Assembly (NCBI GenBank): GCA_963377175.1
Contig: CAUJNA010003245.1
Coordinates: 533,831-597,830 of the forward strand
Reading direction: 5' to 3'
Origin: Effrenium voratum
Taxonomy: Eukaryota > Sar > Dinophyceae > Suessiales > Symbiodiniaceae
Length of the DNA: 64,000 nucleotides
The translations under genes were made by a program, and so were the position numbers. Positions 32,393 through 44,689 of the stretch are shown in pieces (position 1 is the first letter of the stretch; each line of letters begins with the position of its first letter). A model generated the notes under the pieces. That model was not told the origin of the DNA and made no database searches. It worked only from the letters and a program-made list of their open reading frames with translations.

Positions 32393-32468
32393 GCGGACCA
32401 GGGGGGGATCGAACCCGCGACCGCGGGATTGCGAAAGCAGGCGCGCAAACCACGAGACATCTTTGCCG
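32393..32468 (-). other. tRNA-like relic (likely SINE or pseudo-tRNA)
   Basis: The minus strand has a good B box (GGTTCGATCC) preceded by CGCGGTCGCG. Upstream it has an A-box-like stretch (TCTCGTGGTTTGCGCGC). The acceptor ends do not pair and the anticodon stem is not sound, so this is not a functional tRNA. A similar AAAAGCTGCGATTTT...GGAGCTGCC segment flanks it and also occurs near 31,740, suggesting a SINE-like family. Confidence 0.4.
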
Positions 32469-32589
32469 CACAGAGTCCAAGCGTGCCGCAGCAGATGCTA
32501 GCATATCTTTGCTGCGTAACACATGAGCAGCGCTTTTTCTCAGATGATGGATTTTAAGCTCTGCGAAGGCACTTGTGCGATACCGTGTA

Positions 32590-33165
32590 CCGCAAAGCCC
32601 CGCGAAGCCCCGCGAAGCCCCGCAAAGCCACTTCGCGTAGCCTGGTAACATTGACACAGGCGAAGCCACTTCGCAAAGCCACTTCGTGGTTAGAGTGTAT
32701 TGCGTGCCTTCATGGCAAGTGTGTTGCGCGCTTTCATGGCAGTAGTATTCCAAAGGTTGATGTTTAGAGTCAGCAGGCTACAACAAGATTAAAGGAAGAT
32801 TGCGGGAAGACGACCGGAAGAGCACTGTGCGTTTCAGGCCCGGTTTTGCTAGAAACGATGGAACGTTTTTGCGAAGCCTCTGCGAAGCCCCAGCGAAGCC
32901 GACGCGAAGCCTCCGCGAAGCCACCGCGAAGCCACCGCGCTCCAACTTCCATGCTCCGCCCCTTTGAGGCCCAGCCATGTCCCCTAGTCCTGAAGCTCAG
33001 TGCCTCTCTTGCCATCGCCCCCTTATGGACTCAACTTGATTCAACAACACGGGGGCGCAAACGTCAGAGATGTTTGTGGAACAAACATCCACGAAGCCCG
33101 GCGAAGCCACTCCGCGAAGCCACAGTCTTGCCGCGAAGCCTCACGAAGCCTGGCCGCGCGAAGCC
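32590..33165. repeat. GCGAAGCC-rich interrupted repeat clusters
   Basis: Runs of (C)GCGAAGCCCC, GCGAAGCCAC and GCGAAGCCTC units at about 32,590-32,690, 32,875-32,940 and 33,090-33,165, separated by unique sequence. Confidence 0.8.
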
Positions 33166-33428
33166 CCCAGCGTATCCACAGCAGTGTATAAGCCCTGAAC
33201 CTCAAAAAAAACAATGCTCACATGCCAAAACAGGTTTCTATCAACGCTTGTCGGAAGACGCGGAGTCGATTTATGCAGACTGTGATTCTCACAAGCTTCT
33301 CCAGCAGGAGACAGGACCCATGAATTCTATCACGGTGTTCCCGCAACATATGCGTTCTTTGCCCCTTTTGTCCAACGACTAGCGTGTTCGCATGCTTGTG
33401 TGAGCTCCGGAAAACAGTTTCCAGCACA

Positions 33429-34470
33429 GAGTCTCACGTGCCCAGGCTGACCGCTCAGGCTGGCGTTCGGCCCATTGCAGTGTGCTTTGACAATTTAGAT
33501 CGAAGTTGGCTCGCTGTGGCGGCGGCGGTGGAGGCAGCTTTTCCAGGTCTGGTGCGTCGGGGGTGCCTGGATCCAGCACAAGAAATGTCAGAAGACGACA
33601 AGCGCTTCGTCGACGTTGACGGGGGGGTCATTATTGACAAGGCTCGATTCCTAGCAGCTGGCATCTTCATTGGGCAGGACGCGCTCCATGTGTATTTCAG
33701 GCTTGTTGAGTCTTTGGAGTGGCGCAGCTGGGGTGCTGCTTGGTCCATGCGGGTGGCCAGAAAGCTTCTTCAGGCTTGGTCCCGGGCAGGCCGCGATCAT
33801 GTTCGCGTAGAGCATGTGGAGGATCCTGTTGACTCATCTCCTTGGCTGCAACTGGGGCTCTGTGTTGCGCGGGACGTTGATACTTACATGTTATTTTCAC
33901 GGTCGGCATTTGCCCCAGAATGCTTTTGCCCTGTGGGAGGCCCAGCGCGCCAACACTTGGAGGCACCCTGACACCAGTGCAATTCTACCTACGTGTGCAA
34001 AAGCAGTAGTTTTGGACGAAATCCTGAGAAAGCATCGGCCAGAACTGTCGCGCAAGGAATCCAGCAGCCTTGTGCATCAGCTTCTGCGCGGAGATTGCCT
34101 TGACCCTCATATGATACATGACGAGTTGTCGCTATTCGCTGCCTTGTTTCGGCACCGCTGCTTTGGTCAGATGGAGGGTGGTGTGTCTGGGGCTTGGATC
34201 TTCGGCACGTGCGAACACGTCCACGTGGACCGAAAAAACCTACCAGGAGCACATCCCGCGCAACAGATGATTGCACCTTGTGTGCCGGTGGGCGGGCCTT
34301 GGACAAAACAGTGGCGCTGCAGAAGCGGCCGATAATAACCCAGGGCTTGGCAGCTGCTCATGCTGCCAAGGGCTGGTCCATCAGCGCTGGAACAGTGGGC
34401 ACAGAGCGATTGTGGCGCAACAAGCAAAGAAAGAACAAAAACCGCTCCAGATCCTGTTCAGACCCTGCCT
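33429..34470 (+). CDS. Putative multi-segment coding region, unknown
   Basis: The plus strand reads VRPIAVCFDNLDRSWLAVAAAV, KRFVDVDGGVIIDKARFLAAG and DALHVYFRLVESLEWRSWG in one frame to about 33,840. ALWEAQRANTWRHPDTSAILP, AVVLDEILRKHRPELSRKE and HDELSLFAALFRHRCFG follow in the next frame (to about 34,170). A third has CTLCAGGRALDKTVALQKRPIITQGLAAAHAAKGW (about 34,280-34,380). Each piece looks like genuine protein, so these are exons or a frame-broken gene. No family recognised. A mobile-element origin is plausible given the surroundings. Confidence 0.4.
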
Positions 34471-34599
34471 TGCTGCCGGGTGACCGCTTGCAAGCCCCAA
34501 TTGCAAACAGTGGTCACAAGGCTAACGGGAGGAGCTTCACAGAGCCTTCTGTGGGACGTTTGTACCTCGATTTCAAGCAGAGGCGTCTTTAAGCCGGCC

Positions 34600-35718
34600 C
34601 TTTCTGGCGACATGCGAGCCGCACTTTGGCGGGAAAAGGACGGATTTTGCCCGCTCGTTCCGTTACAATGTTTGGCCTTCAGGTTTGAGTTTGATGTTCC
34701 AAGCCCACGTTTCATGAACCCAGCTGTCCCACATGACAGCCGACCACCCAAATAGCTGCTGAGTTAGGCAAGCATTTTCTTCTCAAGACACGTTGAAAAC
34801 ACGAATGGCATTGGATCAGCTAGAGGAAACTTGCTTGCTTGCTTGCCAGACAACCTGGTTTGCGCTCACAAGAAACAGGGTGTTTGGTGTTCGTGCCCCT
34901 TCAGACTTGATCTTCTGGGTCCCCTTCATGTGAACGTTTTGCGTTGCCGGTTCTTAGGGCTTCTAATAATTCAAAAATGGATTTGTGCCGCAAGGGTGCC
35001 CTTCAAATGTCAAAGACTCAAGAGGTTGGTTAATGCGGTGTCATGACCTGAAGGTGTTGGGCCGTGGAAGCGGAAAAGCGCTCGCCGCGCTGACCAGTGA
35101 CCTGCTGCCTAAGGACCGATCTCCGTGCAGTGAGCCTGTTGCGTCTATCTGAAGCTGTTGGGATTAGAAGTTGTGATTTTTGGGGTTTCAATGTAGAGCA
35201 CTTTGGCAGGGGTTTTGGTCAGAGCAAGCGTCTATTGATTTGTCGAGTTCTTTTTTTCCAGAGCAACAAAAAGCCACAGAATCTCCTTTGTCCCCACATC
35301 CAGGACAACGTGGGGTTCATGAGGGTTACCCCTCGGGTGGCTCACCATTGTGAAGGAATTCATTCGGAGCGAGCTTTCTCTTTTGCAGGGCAGCCTACTT
35401 TTCGGGGCCCGGCTTGCGAAGCCAGAAAGTTGTGAGACAAGCGCAGATTTTGGCCAAAACCCACCATTACGAGCGTTGGACATAGAGTTCTGAGATCAGA
35501 TTTTCGCCAAAACCCACAGCTTGTTTGACGAGCATTGCTGCTGAACATGGAGTTCTTGAAATCAGGGCCTTCCCCTTTGTTTCTTGCCTTATCGCCTCCA
35601 GACCCCGCCAGCTGCTGGCACCTCGGCTGCTACAGCCAGGGGGGCCTTCCACCAGCGACACCATTCGCCAAGCCCCGCATAATTACTTTAGAGCCTCAGC
35701 TGACTCCGCCAACATTGT

Positions 35719-35754
<36 letters not shown>

Positions 35755-36220
35755 GCCTCAGGTCCATGTCTCGCCATTCTCTATGATTTCCTCCTTCCTT
35801 TCCTTTCACTCCCCCCTTCAACTCCCTGGCATTTTGTCGGTATGCCCGTTTCATTTTCCATGTGAGGGCTGTTCTAAAATATGTGGGCGCTCGTAGTGCG
35901 AAATGGGGCCTTGCGCCCGCCCTTGCGCGGTCTTGCGCCACAACAGCCCCGTTACAATTTATAACCGGGTGCCTGCAGGCAGTCACAACCTGGCCAGCCA
36001 AACGCAACCGTTGGCAGCATAGGGACAGTCCACGCAGCCTGCAAAACAAGCGCCAAGGGAGGAAACAAAAAAACACGATTTTGGGGGCCAGAAAATGGTT
36101 TTTTCTTGGGGCATGCTTGTCTGCCAAAACATCACTCTAACTGCCCAACTGCCCAATTGCTTCAGCCACCGCTTTTGCCCCCGCAGCTCAGCGACCCCTG
36201 CTTCGCGCCCTGCGGCCGCA
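34600..36220. other. No supported gene; contains (TC)n
   Basis: A (CT/TC) dinucleotide run lies at about 35,716-35,752. Otherwise only short overlapping frames are seen. Confidence 0.45.
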
Positions 36221-36223
36221 TGT

Positions 36224-36859
36224 CTACTTCTTGGCACGCTTGGCCTTTGCCTCTTCAAGGCGGGCAGCGCAGGCCGTGTTATCTGATCTCAGGATCTCGG
36301 CGATGAATGATGGGAAATGGCCTGCCATTGCCCTCACTAGAACAACATCCTTGTCGTTGATGCACTGGCGCTTGCGGTGGGTAGCCGCCATCTGGTACAT
36401 AGCCATCAGCTCGCTGCAAAAGTCCTGCAAAGGACATGCAGCAGAATACAACGGTCACCCCAGCAGCTTGCGCCTGCAAGCTGGTCACCAAAGCCCATCA
36501 AACAAACACCTCGCCAAAAAAACCATTTCAGGCTCCGAAAATGGCCCTGTGGGCAACTCAAAGGAGGAGCAGGGAAGGAAAGCGGGGAGCCTGGTAGCCA
36601 GCTTCCTTTGCCTTCTTCAACGAGTAGTACTTCTTCTTTCCATCGTAAACCCACACACCTCAAAAAGGTGTTGGAAAAATTGCATGCACCGCGCCGTGCG
36701 TGCCACCAAAAAAAGCCCCAGGCTGGAATCGAGCTCCTTGCCATTGGCATACAATCTCCTAAGCCTTGCGCTAAGACCACTCGGGCAAAGTGAACTGTGC
36801 TCATGTGGCCTGGAATGAGTTTCTGAAGGGAATTAGCAAAGGGCCCCCCCCCCGGCAAC
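36224..36859 (-). CDS. Small multi-exon gene, basic C-terminus, unknown
   Basis: The terminal exon 36,224-36,424 (DFCSELMAMYQMAATHRKRQ, then INDKDVVLVRAMAGHFPSF, ending EEAKAKRAKK) is joined in phase to exon 36,591-36,658 (VWVYDGKKKYYSLKKAKEAGYQ type sequence). The intron between them is 166 nt, starts GC and ends CAG|G. A third exon ending near 36,718 (LRRLYANGKELDSS) connects through a ~59-nt intron that also fits GC...AG|G. More exons probably lie upstream (for example IRELRQELQRL near 36,930). No family recognised. A short resemblance of HRKRQCINDKDVVLVR to the last helix of histone H3 is probably chance. Confidence 0.55.
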
Positions 36860-37847
36860 TCACAAAAAACAAACGATTTTCGGGTCGTTTTTTTGGTTTG
36901 GGGTTCCCGAGCTGAGCCGAGCTGAGCCGCTGTAGTTCTTGCCGAAGTTCACGGATCCCATCCGCACACGCTGCTCGACATGCCACATTGCAAGCAACAA
37001 TGCCAGGAAGTCTTGACCCAAAAAACTTGCACGGCATCAGCGGAAGACCTGCCCTCCAATTGAAGCTCACAAACAGGGGTTTGAATTCTATCAAGCCATG
37101 GATGCCTGTACTCTTGTTTCTTGTCACTGCCTCCCTGTGTTAGGATTGGCTTCCCTGAGCTGTCTTGCGCCCGCCCTTGCGCATCCTTGCGCGAACACAA
37201 TGAGACACCACCTCATCAACAAAAAGTCCGTTTTCAAACGATGGACTTGACTCGATTTAGAACGGCCCTCATGTGTTTTCATTGCCACTCATTTCCCTAC
37301 ATCTCCCTTCGTGTCCTTTGGTTTCTTCTCCTTCTACATCTCCCTTCCTGTCCTTTGGATTCCTCGTCCTTTGTTCTATTTCATTCCCCCTTCCCTCCCC
37401 TTGTTCTCATTCCCTTCCCCTTTGTTTCCCTTTCATTTCCACACCGGCTCTCAGAAGACTATTTTTAGTGGAACGTCATGAAATTGCCAAGCGGCGCGCA
37501 CCCGCACCCCGTATCGGGCGGGGGGGTTCGGGGGGGAGGTTTATCCTCTATCCTCTCTTTAGCATCTGACATGCCAAGTGCAGAGCAATGTCGGCGGATT
37601 AGACCCTGCCAGGTTGACCGTTTCCGCTGCATCGGTCCTTCTGAAGAGTTGGCCCCTTCTCTCACTTTGGGCCAGGGTGTGTTTGGGCTGAGAGGCGACC
37701 ACACCATCGACGCCTGTGCGTCTGAAAAGCTGCGCTTGCAGTGCTCTCACGGTGCGCAAGAGAACCCGTTGTCTCTGCCCACGTGTGACACACCAGTATG
37801 CCAAGCGCTAGCCTCTGCAGGGTCAAGGTAGTGCGCGCCACCACCTG

Positions 37848-38960
37848 TTGCACATGGCCTCGCCTGACAAGGTCGCCCTCCCAGAAGAACCAGCGCCAAG
37901 CACACCGCACGGATCCAGCGAGATTGTTCCGCCTGACGGCCACGCCCAGCCTACTCAAGGCTCAAGCCCCATCACTGCGTCTCAGCTGCAAAGCGTATAC
38001 GACCAGATTGATGCAGAAGGAGACGCAGAATGGCGGGCAATGCAGCTACGCGTCGCCTCGTCTGCAGATCCGTCGGAGAACGCCAAGGAAAGGTTGCTGC
38101 AGCATGTCAAGGACTGGCCGCTGCTTTTTTGCTGTGCCTGTTTGTTGCGTCGTTTCCCTCGTGCTTGCTTTCGGACTGAAGAGAGCTGACGTCCTGCCAG
38201 GCGCTCGTGCCCGAGTTGCACGGCGGAGGCCCAGACGGTTGCTTGGAATTTCTCCAGGCTTGCACTCCGGAAAGAAGGGAGGACTTCTACCGTGGCTGGT
38301 GCTCGCGCATCTATGACCTTGAGTCGGTTGAGCAGGAGTGGAGCCTGCGCAAAAAGCCCAAGGATAAGCCCTTGAAAACCTACTTCGAGGAACACGCGCA
38401 GAAATTTTACTCCGCTTTGATGAGAGGCGAAGGGATGAAGCCTGTAAGCGCGCAAAGGGAGACAGAACTACAAGCAGTTGCTCCCACCGAGGTGGCGCAG
38501 GCCTGCGCAAGGGTTGCAGTGGGCTTTGGGTTGCCAAAGGACGGACATTTGGTCCACTCACTCCTCCAGGGACAGTGCATCTATCACTTCATGGGCGCCG
38601 ACGGCGGGTTAAAGGTCAAGGCCATGGAAGGCAGTGAGTCTGAATGGAATCAGGCCGGCAGCAAGCTACCCATGATTGTCCTGGCCAGCAGTGCGGCTGG
38701 AAAGGCAATTTGAAATCTGTTCTCCAGACTTGGCTGAAGGGTTTGTCAGAGGAGCATCCGAATGCAACTGCTTGCCAGGCACAGGGAAACCTGACAGTGA
38801 CTGGATTGGTCAAAAAGCTCCAGAACCACGGCGGTCAGCTTCAATTGCTCCAGTCAGAACTGGACAAGTTTGTGCAGAAGAGAAAGCCACCAGTACCTGC
38901 AAGAGAAGGATTGCATTCAGCTTCTTGATGGAAGCCCAAACTTTGGAAAAGCCACAGGAG
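37848..38960 (+). pseudogene. DUF3987-like ATPase, frame-shifted
   Basis: The plus strand encodes an N-terminal proline-rich part (MASPDKVALPEEPAPSTP). DGCLEFLQACTPERREDFYRG and KPKDKPLKTYFEEHAQKFY follow from 38,240. Near 38,660 comes KLPMIVLASSAAGKG, resembling the phosphate-binding start of DUF3987-type ATPases. A one-base shift then leads to NLKSVLQTWLKGLSEEHP, GNLTVTGLVKKL and LLQSELDKFVQK. Another shift leads to IQLLDGSPNFGKATGVDD near 38,920. That order (P-loop, E-L-D, LLDG) fits DUF3987 proteins, found with mobile primase/helicase modules. Two shifts within 300 bp suggest decay; a sequencing error or tiny introns cannot be excluded. Confidence 0.42.
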
Positions 38961-39549
38961 TCGATGATGTCTGCTTGTCCCCCCACGTTTGGGCTCTTGT
39001 CTTCGCAGCCCGCGCTGCGTGCTTGTCCGCGCCCACTACTGCCATTCTGTACCTCTCTGCGCTCTTTGCGCCGCTCGTTCTGGCCCTTGGAGCCATACGG
39101 AAACATGCGCCACCCTCTACCTTTAAAACCAGCTCATGCAGTTCGACACTCTGATAAACGCAACGCTCCAAGGCAAACAAAACACAGTATATACATCAAA
39201 GCTGGCCGAGGTGCAGGTGTTTCTAAGATCAAGGAGTCGGTGAACCCCTGCCAGGCACCTCAAAACGCCACGCGTCCATTTGTTCCCTCTATTTGTTCCC
39301 TCTTCGCTTTCCCATCTCTGCCCCACTTGCCTGGGAGGCCATGTGCAGGTACAGTACCTGCGCGCTACAGCCACCAGATACATACCACGCGAGGCTCAGA
39401 TCACATTGCATTTGAAGCTCGGACGCTGCTTGAGGCAGGCTATTTTTGATTCCCAGCACAGCAACGTTGCGCGCTGCACACGCATCTGTGTGTGTGTATA
39501 TACTTGGCAGGCCCGCTGACACTGCCAGGGGCTTTGTCGAAGTCATAAC

Positions 39550-40656
39550 TTAGGTTGTGACCTGCGCCATAGGCAAGTTGACAAACGCTTTCACAGCATC
39601 GCTGGATAGTCCGAGGGCCTCCAGCCAGCGATGCCCAGTCAAGGAGTAGCGCAAGAGTAGGTGGCTTGACTCTGCGTTCCAGTCTGCAACCCGCTTGTCC
39701 TTCAAGTGCTGGAGCAACTTTCGCCAGCCTTCAGCATCGCCGAGGGTTACTTGACACGACTTGCTACGTAGATATGGGCTGCAACATTGGGTAACCAATG
39801 CTGTCCAAGTAGCGTCCGAACCGCCAAACTCTTCCAACTCCGGCGCCCTTCTACGCTTGCGCGCAAGAAGCTGCTGCCGGACTGCGGACCACATTGAGTT
39901 GCGCGCCACAATCTTAGGGATGCCGGTGGTGGTGGCTTCCTCCCAAGCCGTTGAGGAAGAGCGGGGAGGCTTGTACGTGAGGAGCCCTGCCAGCAGACGC
40001 TTGGACGCCTCGATTTCTTCATGATCACCTCCAGCTCGCGGCTCGCACAAAGGAAGGGCAGCAAGAGAGTCCTGCAAGCGGATAGTTGCATCAGGCGGCA
40101 CCTCTCCGCCCAGAGTCCACATGAGCAACCCGCTGCGCAGAGCGAAGTTGGACAAGCAAATCGAGCCGAAGGCACGCCCAGCGTGCTTCGTGATAGTGCT
40201 GGCAGCCAGCGAGTCCTGCGGGCGAAGCGGGAAGCAAGCGGGACGGGGGGAGGGTGTGTTTGCATAAGTCATGAGTGATGAATTACAGCTCTCCTGAGCA
40301 ACGCAATTGCACACGGCAGCAGATCCGTCTTGCGCACCTGCAAGAACACAGCCAGCGGCGCCGCTGAAGCTCACGTCGTCAATGGACCTCGCGGGGGGCG
40401 GACATGCAGCTGGGGCGGGTGGTTTGCGGACGGCGCGGATTCGAATCCTCTTTCGCTGTGGCTGATCTCCTTCGCGCTCCTGTGGCTGGCTCTCAGGCAA
40501 GGCCTCAGCGTCGGGGGCAACAGGCTTGCACGAGCTGTTGCGCTCGCAGGATCCATTTGAGGATTCCCTGAAGCATGTCCATGGAGTGCTTCCTGGGCTG
40601 AATCTTCTCTTCAAAGTGTGTTGCCCTGACCTGATCACTGTCAAGGGTGAGGACAA
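39550..40656 (-). CDS. Hypothetical protein, 368 codons, one open frame
   Basis: This is the longest non-repetitive single frame in the window. The first ~75 residues look less protein-like, with a basic patch at residues about 68-80 (QRKRIRIRAVRKPP). From residue about 165 it is convincing: FGSICLSNFALRSGLLMWTL, DATIRLQDSLAALPLCE, EIEASKRLLAGLLTY, ARNSMWSAVRQQLLARKRRR and GWRKLLQHLKDKRVADWN, ending in NLPMAQVTT. No catalytic motif stands out. It is convergent with the DUF3987-like fragment. The true start may be internal or in a further exon. Confidence 0.45.
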   Translation of the reverse strand: MSSPLTVIRSGQHTLKRRFSPGSTPWTCFRESSNGSCERNSSCKPVAPDAEALPESQPQEREGDQPQRKRIRIRAVRKPPAPAACPPPARSIDDVSFSGAAGCVLAGAQDGSAAVCNCVAQESCNSSLMTYANTPSPRPACFPLRPQDSLAASTITKHAGRAFGSICLSNFALRSGLLMWTLGGEVPPDATIRLQDSLAALPLCEPRAGGDHEEIEASKRLLAGLLTYKPPRSSSTAWEEATTTGIPKIVARNSMWSAVRQQLLARKRRRAPELEEFGGSDATWTALVTQCCSPYLRSKSCQVTLGDAEGWRKLLQHLKDKRVADWNAESSHLLLRYSLTGHRWLEALGLSSDAVKAFVNLPMAQVTT

Positions 40657-41589
40657 CGAACCTTAGCCTGCCGCAGCTGTCAGAATGGCCCTTCAAGCGC
40701 TCGCACCCCTGGAGATAGTGAGAGAAACCGGACGGGGGAAGACTTCAACATGCCTTTCGTTCCGTTTGATTTTGCATGCGCTTTAGAGGCTAGAAACAGC
40801 CCAGTCTGGCCAGGATTTCAATACGGAGCCACCTCCAATATGCTTTAATGATGTCTACCAAAGGGTCCTGCGCATCTTGTTTGCCTTTGTGGCGCAGTGC
40901 TCTTTGTGCCACAGCCTTGTGAGACATCAGCGAGATCTGACGGGCGCTAGTCTCTGCCGCTTGGCGAGTCTGAGGCGTCGCTTTTCGTGCACTGCTGCGG
41001 GTGTGAGCGGGCTCGTGATCGGCATGCCGTTGCAGAGTTGCCAACACCGGATTGGCCCTGCTACCAAGCGCAAAGCGCGCAGAAGCGACAAAAGCATGAG
41101 CTTGCCAGGGGCCAAGGAACGCCCTGGTTCACCTAAGCAGTGGACGCACTACTTAAAGCTTCACTGTTGGAACTGCGTTTGCTATCCAAAGAAGTCGCGT
41201 GCGCTTCTCCCAACAGGGAAACCTTTGACTTAGACCTTTTCCCGTCCAACGATTGGGTTGTCCAAACATCAAGCCTTTTTCACTGGCCAAAGATTTTGAT
41301 CGGTGTTCGAAGAAGAACCTGACTTGAACGAAAAGCAAACCTTTTCACTTTCTAAGTCATTGTGCTTTCGTTCGGAGAAAACATTCTACCCTTGCAAACT
41401 CCTGTCTTTGCTTTCTGGCTATTTGCTATGGACGAAAGCTGGCAGGGACTGGCAGGTGGCAGTACCACCATTCAAAGAGCAACCAATCCACGCACCAGGC
41501 AGTTTAGCAGCTGAAGCCAGAATAGAAGTGGGGCTCTTTTTTGTACATCTGCTTGGACAAGGAATTGGTCAGGAAGAGCTAAGAGTTTG

Positions 41590-42088
41590 AAAGTGTGTGC
41601 CTTTGGGGCGCAAAGAGACTCCAGTAGCTGACGATGCGGAACTGGATGGGATAGCGGCTGCGATGCAGTTTGGACACTGTTCGCAAAAGCCAATCCTTGG
41701 GCGCACCGTCAGGCTCGACGGAAATGTCGAGGGTGTTGTGCCAGTCGAGGGCGATGACCAGCGGGTCTCTGGCCTCTTGCTGAGGCGCACCGAATTGCGT
41801 CCCGTCAGGGACGGGGCCCTTGGCAGCTGCAGTGGGAAATCGGCCTGCCACGCCAGGAGGGAGCTCCGATGCAAGTCCGAAGCTTCCTCCCAGGGGACTC
41901 TTGCTACACCAACCTGGAACTCGCGCCGAGCCCAAGGGTGAGCTCGTCGAAAGCTTCGTAGTAAAGCTTCTGACGATGGACCCACCCGCCCCTTTGTCCC
42001 CGGGCCGGGGCCGAGTCCATGCACGAAGTGCGCTGACTACCGGACTGAGGGGGCCTAATCCCAAAAAGCAGTTACGGCTGATAACCAC
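41590..42088 (-). pseudogene. Retroelement-like fragment (LVIALDWHNTLD)
   Basis: The minus strand reads DPLVIALDWHNTLDISVEPDG and LLRTVSKLHRSRYPIQF. I associate this ALDWHxTLD block with the C-terminal region of dinoflagellate retroelement polyproteins. Nothing else of an element is seen. It ends next to the second copy of the dispersed repeat, so it may be that element's 3' portion. Confidence 0.35.
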
Positions 42089-42106
42089 TCAACAGGGAAA
42101 GAAACA

Positions 42107-42262
42107 CAGCGAACCAGAAACCGGGACCCTTATTAACTTAACCCCAGTCCGGTAGGCGAGCGCAAACCCTGTTTTTGATCTGGGCATCTTCATCACCCAA
42201 CATCACATACACGCACACCCTTCTGGGGTACCTCTTTGAGGGTCAAGGGGTCGTGATTATTC
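42107..42262. repeat. Dispersed repeat, copy 2
   Basis: Same start (CAGCGAACCAGAAACCGGG) and end (GTCGTGATTATTC) as 16,114-16,318, but without the 58-bp stretch holding the spliced-leader-like word, and with a small TTAA insertion. Confidence 0.85.
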
Positions 42263-42927
42263 AACTTTCTTGTCCAAAGCTCGTCAACGTGCCTCGGCAA
42301 CATGTTTGGCGTGGATGCCAGCCACTGGGTCAGTAGGACATAGTCGTCTTTCGCATGATGAAATCGAAAGCCTCAAGCGATCTCAAGAGTCATCCATTTT
42401 CCCCACGGGCTCGCTGGTGATTGCCCGCCTTGCGCAACTGCTGGTCCAACACACGCTGCCGCAGACAACGGAATCTTCAGCCAAATTCCTGGCATGAACA
42501 CTTTCAATACCAATGGGCTGAAAATGGGCGAAATTGGCCAAACGGGCCAAGTGCCATGGTTTTCCAAGCCTTTCTTTCCAGCCGCTTTCCACTGCTCGAG
42601 ACCTGACAGAGTTCGCTCATGCACCGTGCGTACTGCGCGAACTGTGCATACTGTGTGTACCGTCCTTGTCGCAGCTCCACCCCGAAGGTCCCGAAGGCGA
42701 GGGAGTCGCTGACCTCCACCTACCGCATCCTACCGCAATAACATGGCCTCAGCGCTTTGCGCGATGCGCGCCGCGTCGCCTCCACCCCGCCAAAGCGGTC
42801 CTGTTTCGCCGCCATCGGCATCGGCTGTGCGACTTTGCCCGCGTCCCTCGCGTCGCTCACGTCCCTCGCGTCCCTCACACATTCGGCCAGGAAGTCCAGG
42901 GCCAACTTTGTGAAGCCCCACCTAGGA

Positions 42928-43753
42928 TGTCACATGTCACACATGTCACACATGTCACGCATGTCACGCATGTCACGCATGTCTCACATGTCACACAGGT
43001 CACACATGTCACACATGTCACACATGTCACACATGTCACACATGTCACACATGTCACACATGTCACACATGTCACACATGTCACACATGTCACACAGGTC
43101 ACACATGTCACACAGGTCACACAGGTCACACTGGTCACACACGTCACACAGGTCAAACACGTCACACACGTCACACACGTCACACACGTCACACATGTCA
43201 GACATGTCAGACATGTCACACATGTCACACATGTCACACAGGTCACACATGTCACACAGGTCACACAGGTCACACAGGTCACACACGTCACACAGGTCAA
43301 ACACGTCACACACGTCACACACGTCACACACGTCACACATGTCACACATGTCACACATGTCGCACAGGTCGCACAGGTCACACATGTCACACGTCACACA
43401 CGTCACACAGGTCAAACACGTCACACACGTCACACACGTCACACACACGTCACACATGTCACACATGTCACACACGTCACACAGGTCAAACACGTCACAC
43501 ACGTCACACACGTCACACACGTCACACATGTCAGACATGTCAGACATGTCACACATGTCACACATGTCACACAGGTCACACATGTCACACAGGTCACACA
43601 GGTCACACAGGTCACACACGTCACACAGGTCAAACACGTCACACACGTCACACACGTCACACACGTCACACATGTCACACATGTCACACATGTCGCACAG
43701 GTCGCACAGGTCACACATGTCACACAGGCCACACAGGTCACACACGTCACACA
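42928..43753. repeat. GTCACACAT nonamer minisatellite, left part
   Basis: About 90 tandem nonamers with variants (GTCACACAG, GTCACACAC, GTCAAACAC, GTCAGACAT, GTCGCACAG). Variant order is itself repeated. A run containing the AAACAC and AGACAT variants recurs with about 390 bp between copies (about 43,150 and 43,540). A 435-codon plus frame and long minus frames through it are artefacts of the 9-bp period. Confidence 0.97.
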
Positions 43754-44224
43754 CTATATGGGTTCGTTTGCAGTTATAGAAGTTCACGCAGTTATACCAG
43801 TTATGTGGACAGTTAAAACAGTTAAAACAGTTATTTTTTGAGACGGATGAAAGCGAAAAACTAACTGTTTTAACTGTTTTAACTGTTTTAGCTAACTGGA
43901 GATAACTGGTTGTAACTTTATGAGACCAAACTGCGTGTTTAAGTGTTCAGAGCCAGGAGCGTGCAAAAAAAGGCTAGTTCTTTCCGAAAATTGAGTGGAT
44001 TTGGAGATTATTCAATATATAATTTACATATATCTGATATAGAAGTACCTTTGTCGATTGCACGCGGCATCGCCGCATGATGTATTAAGAAGTCATATTT
44101 TTCACTGCAAGCATAGCGCCCGGTCACTCGACTCCCACAGCCACCACTTTGGGCGCCTTGCGCGGCGGCCGCACCACCCGCAGCTGCGAGGAAGCCAGCG
44201 TCCACCACGAAGCAAGCTCGCCGC

Positions 44225-44480
44225 GCGCAGTCGACTCCGGAAGCACGCGCCCTCGCCGCAAACAAAACACACGCGGCACCCTGCCGCAACGAGGGAGCGA
44301 AAACGTGCGAAGCACGCGGCCTCGCCGCAGACAAAACGAGCGGCGCCCTGCGCAAACGAGGGAACGAAAACGTGAAAACACATGCGGCCTTGCCGCAGAC
44401 AAAATGAGCAGCAGCCTGCCACGACGAGCGAACGAAAACACGCGGCGACTGGCCGCAGCGAGCGAGCGAGGAACAAGCGG
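44225..44480. repeat. ~60-bp GC-rich tandem repeats inside the foldback element
   Basis: Four to five copies of a unit containing CGCGGC(C)TCGCCGCA(G)ACAAAA and ACGAGGGAACGAAAAC. Arginine-rich and cysteine/alanine-rich frames over it are artefacts. Confidence 0.8.
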
Positions 44481-44689
44481 GCAAGGAAAAGGAGACATGC
44501 ACATACACCAGTCCAAGCGTCCAGCCGCAACTCCTTCACCAGAAGCAAGAGCTCAGCATCACACGCGAAGCAGGTCTCCACAAGAAAGGCCCGTGCTGCG
44601 TCGAGCTCGATGAGAACATCGCTTTTGCAGACCGTCACGTGCGACGTGGTCGCCATTTTCGCAACGCGCAGCTTGGCCCCGGCGCTCAG

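Noticed and set aside
32393..32468. Functional tRNA gene on the minus strand
   Set aside because: The B box is good, but the acceptor and anticodon stems do not pair; kept only as a tRNA-like relic.
36224..36424. Possible histone H3-like C-terminal helix (HRKRQCINDKDVVLVR)
   Set aside because: The upstream exons that splice in phase (VWVYDGKKKYYSLKKAKEA and LRRLYANGKELDSS) do not resemble the H3 core, so the match of about 8 residues is most likely chance.
42534..43841. 435-codon plus frame and long minus-strand frames with HVTHVT/CVTCVT/SHMSHM composition
   Set aside because: They are generated by the 9-bp period of the GTCACACAT array, which keeps every frame open unless a unit contains a stop; there is no independent coding signal.
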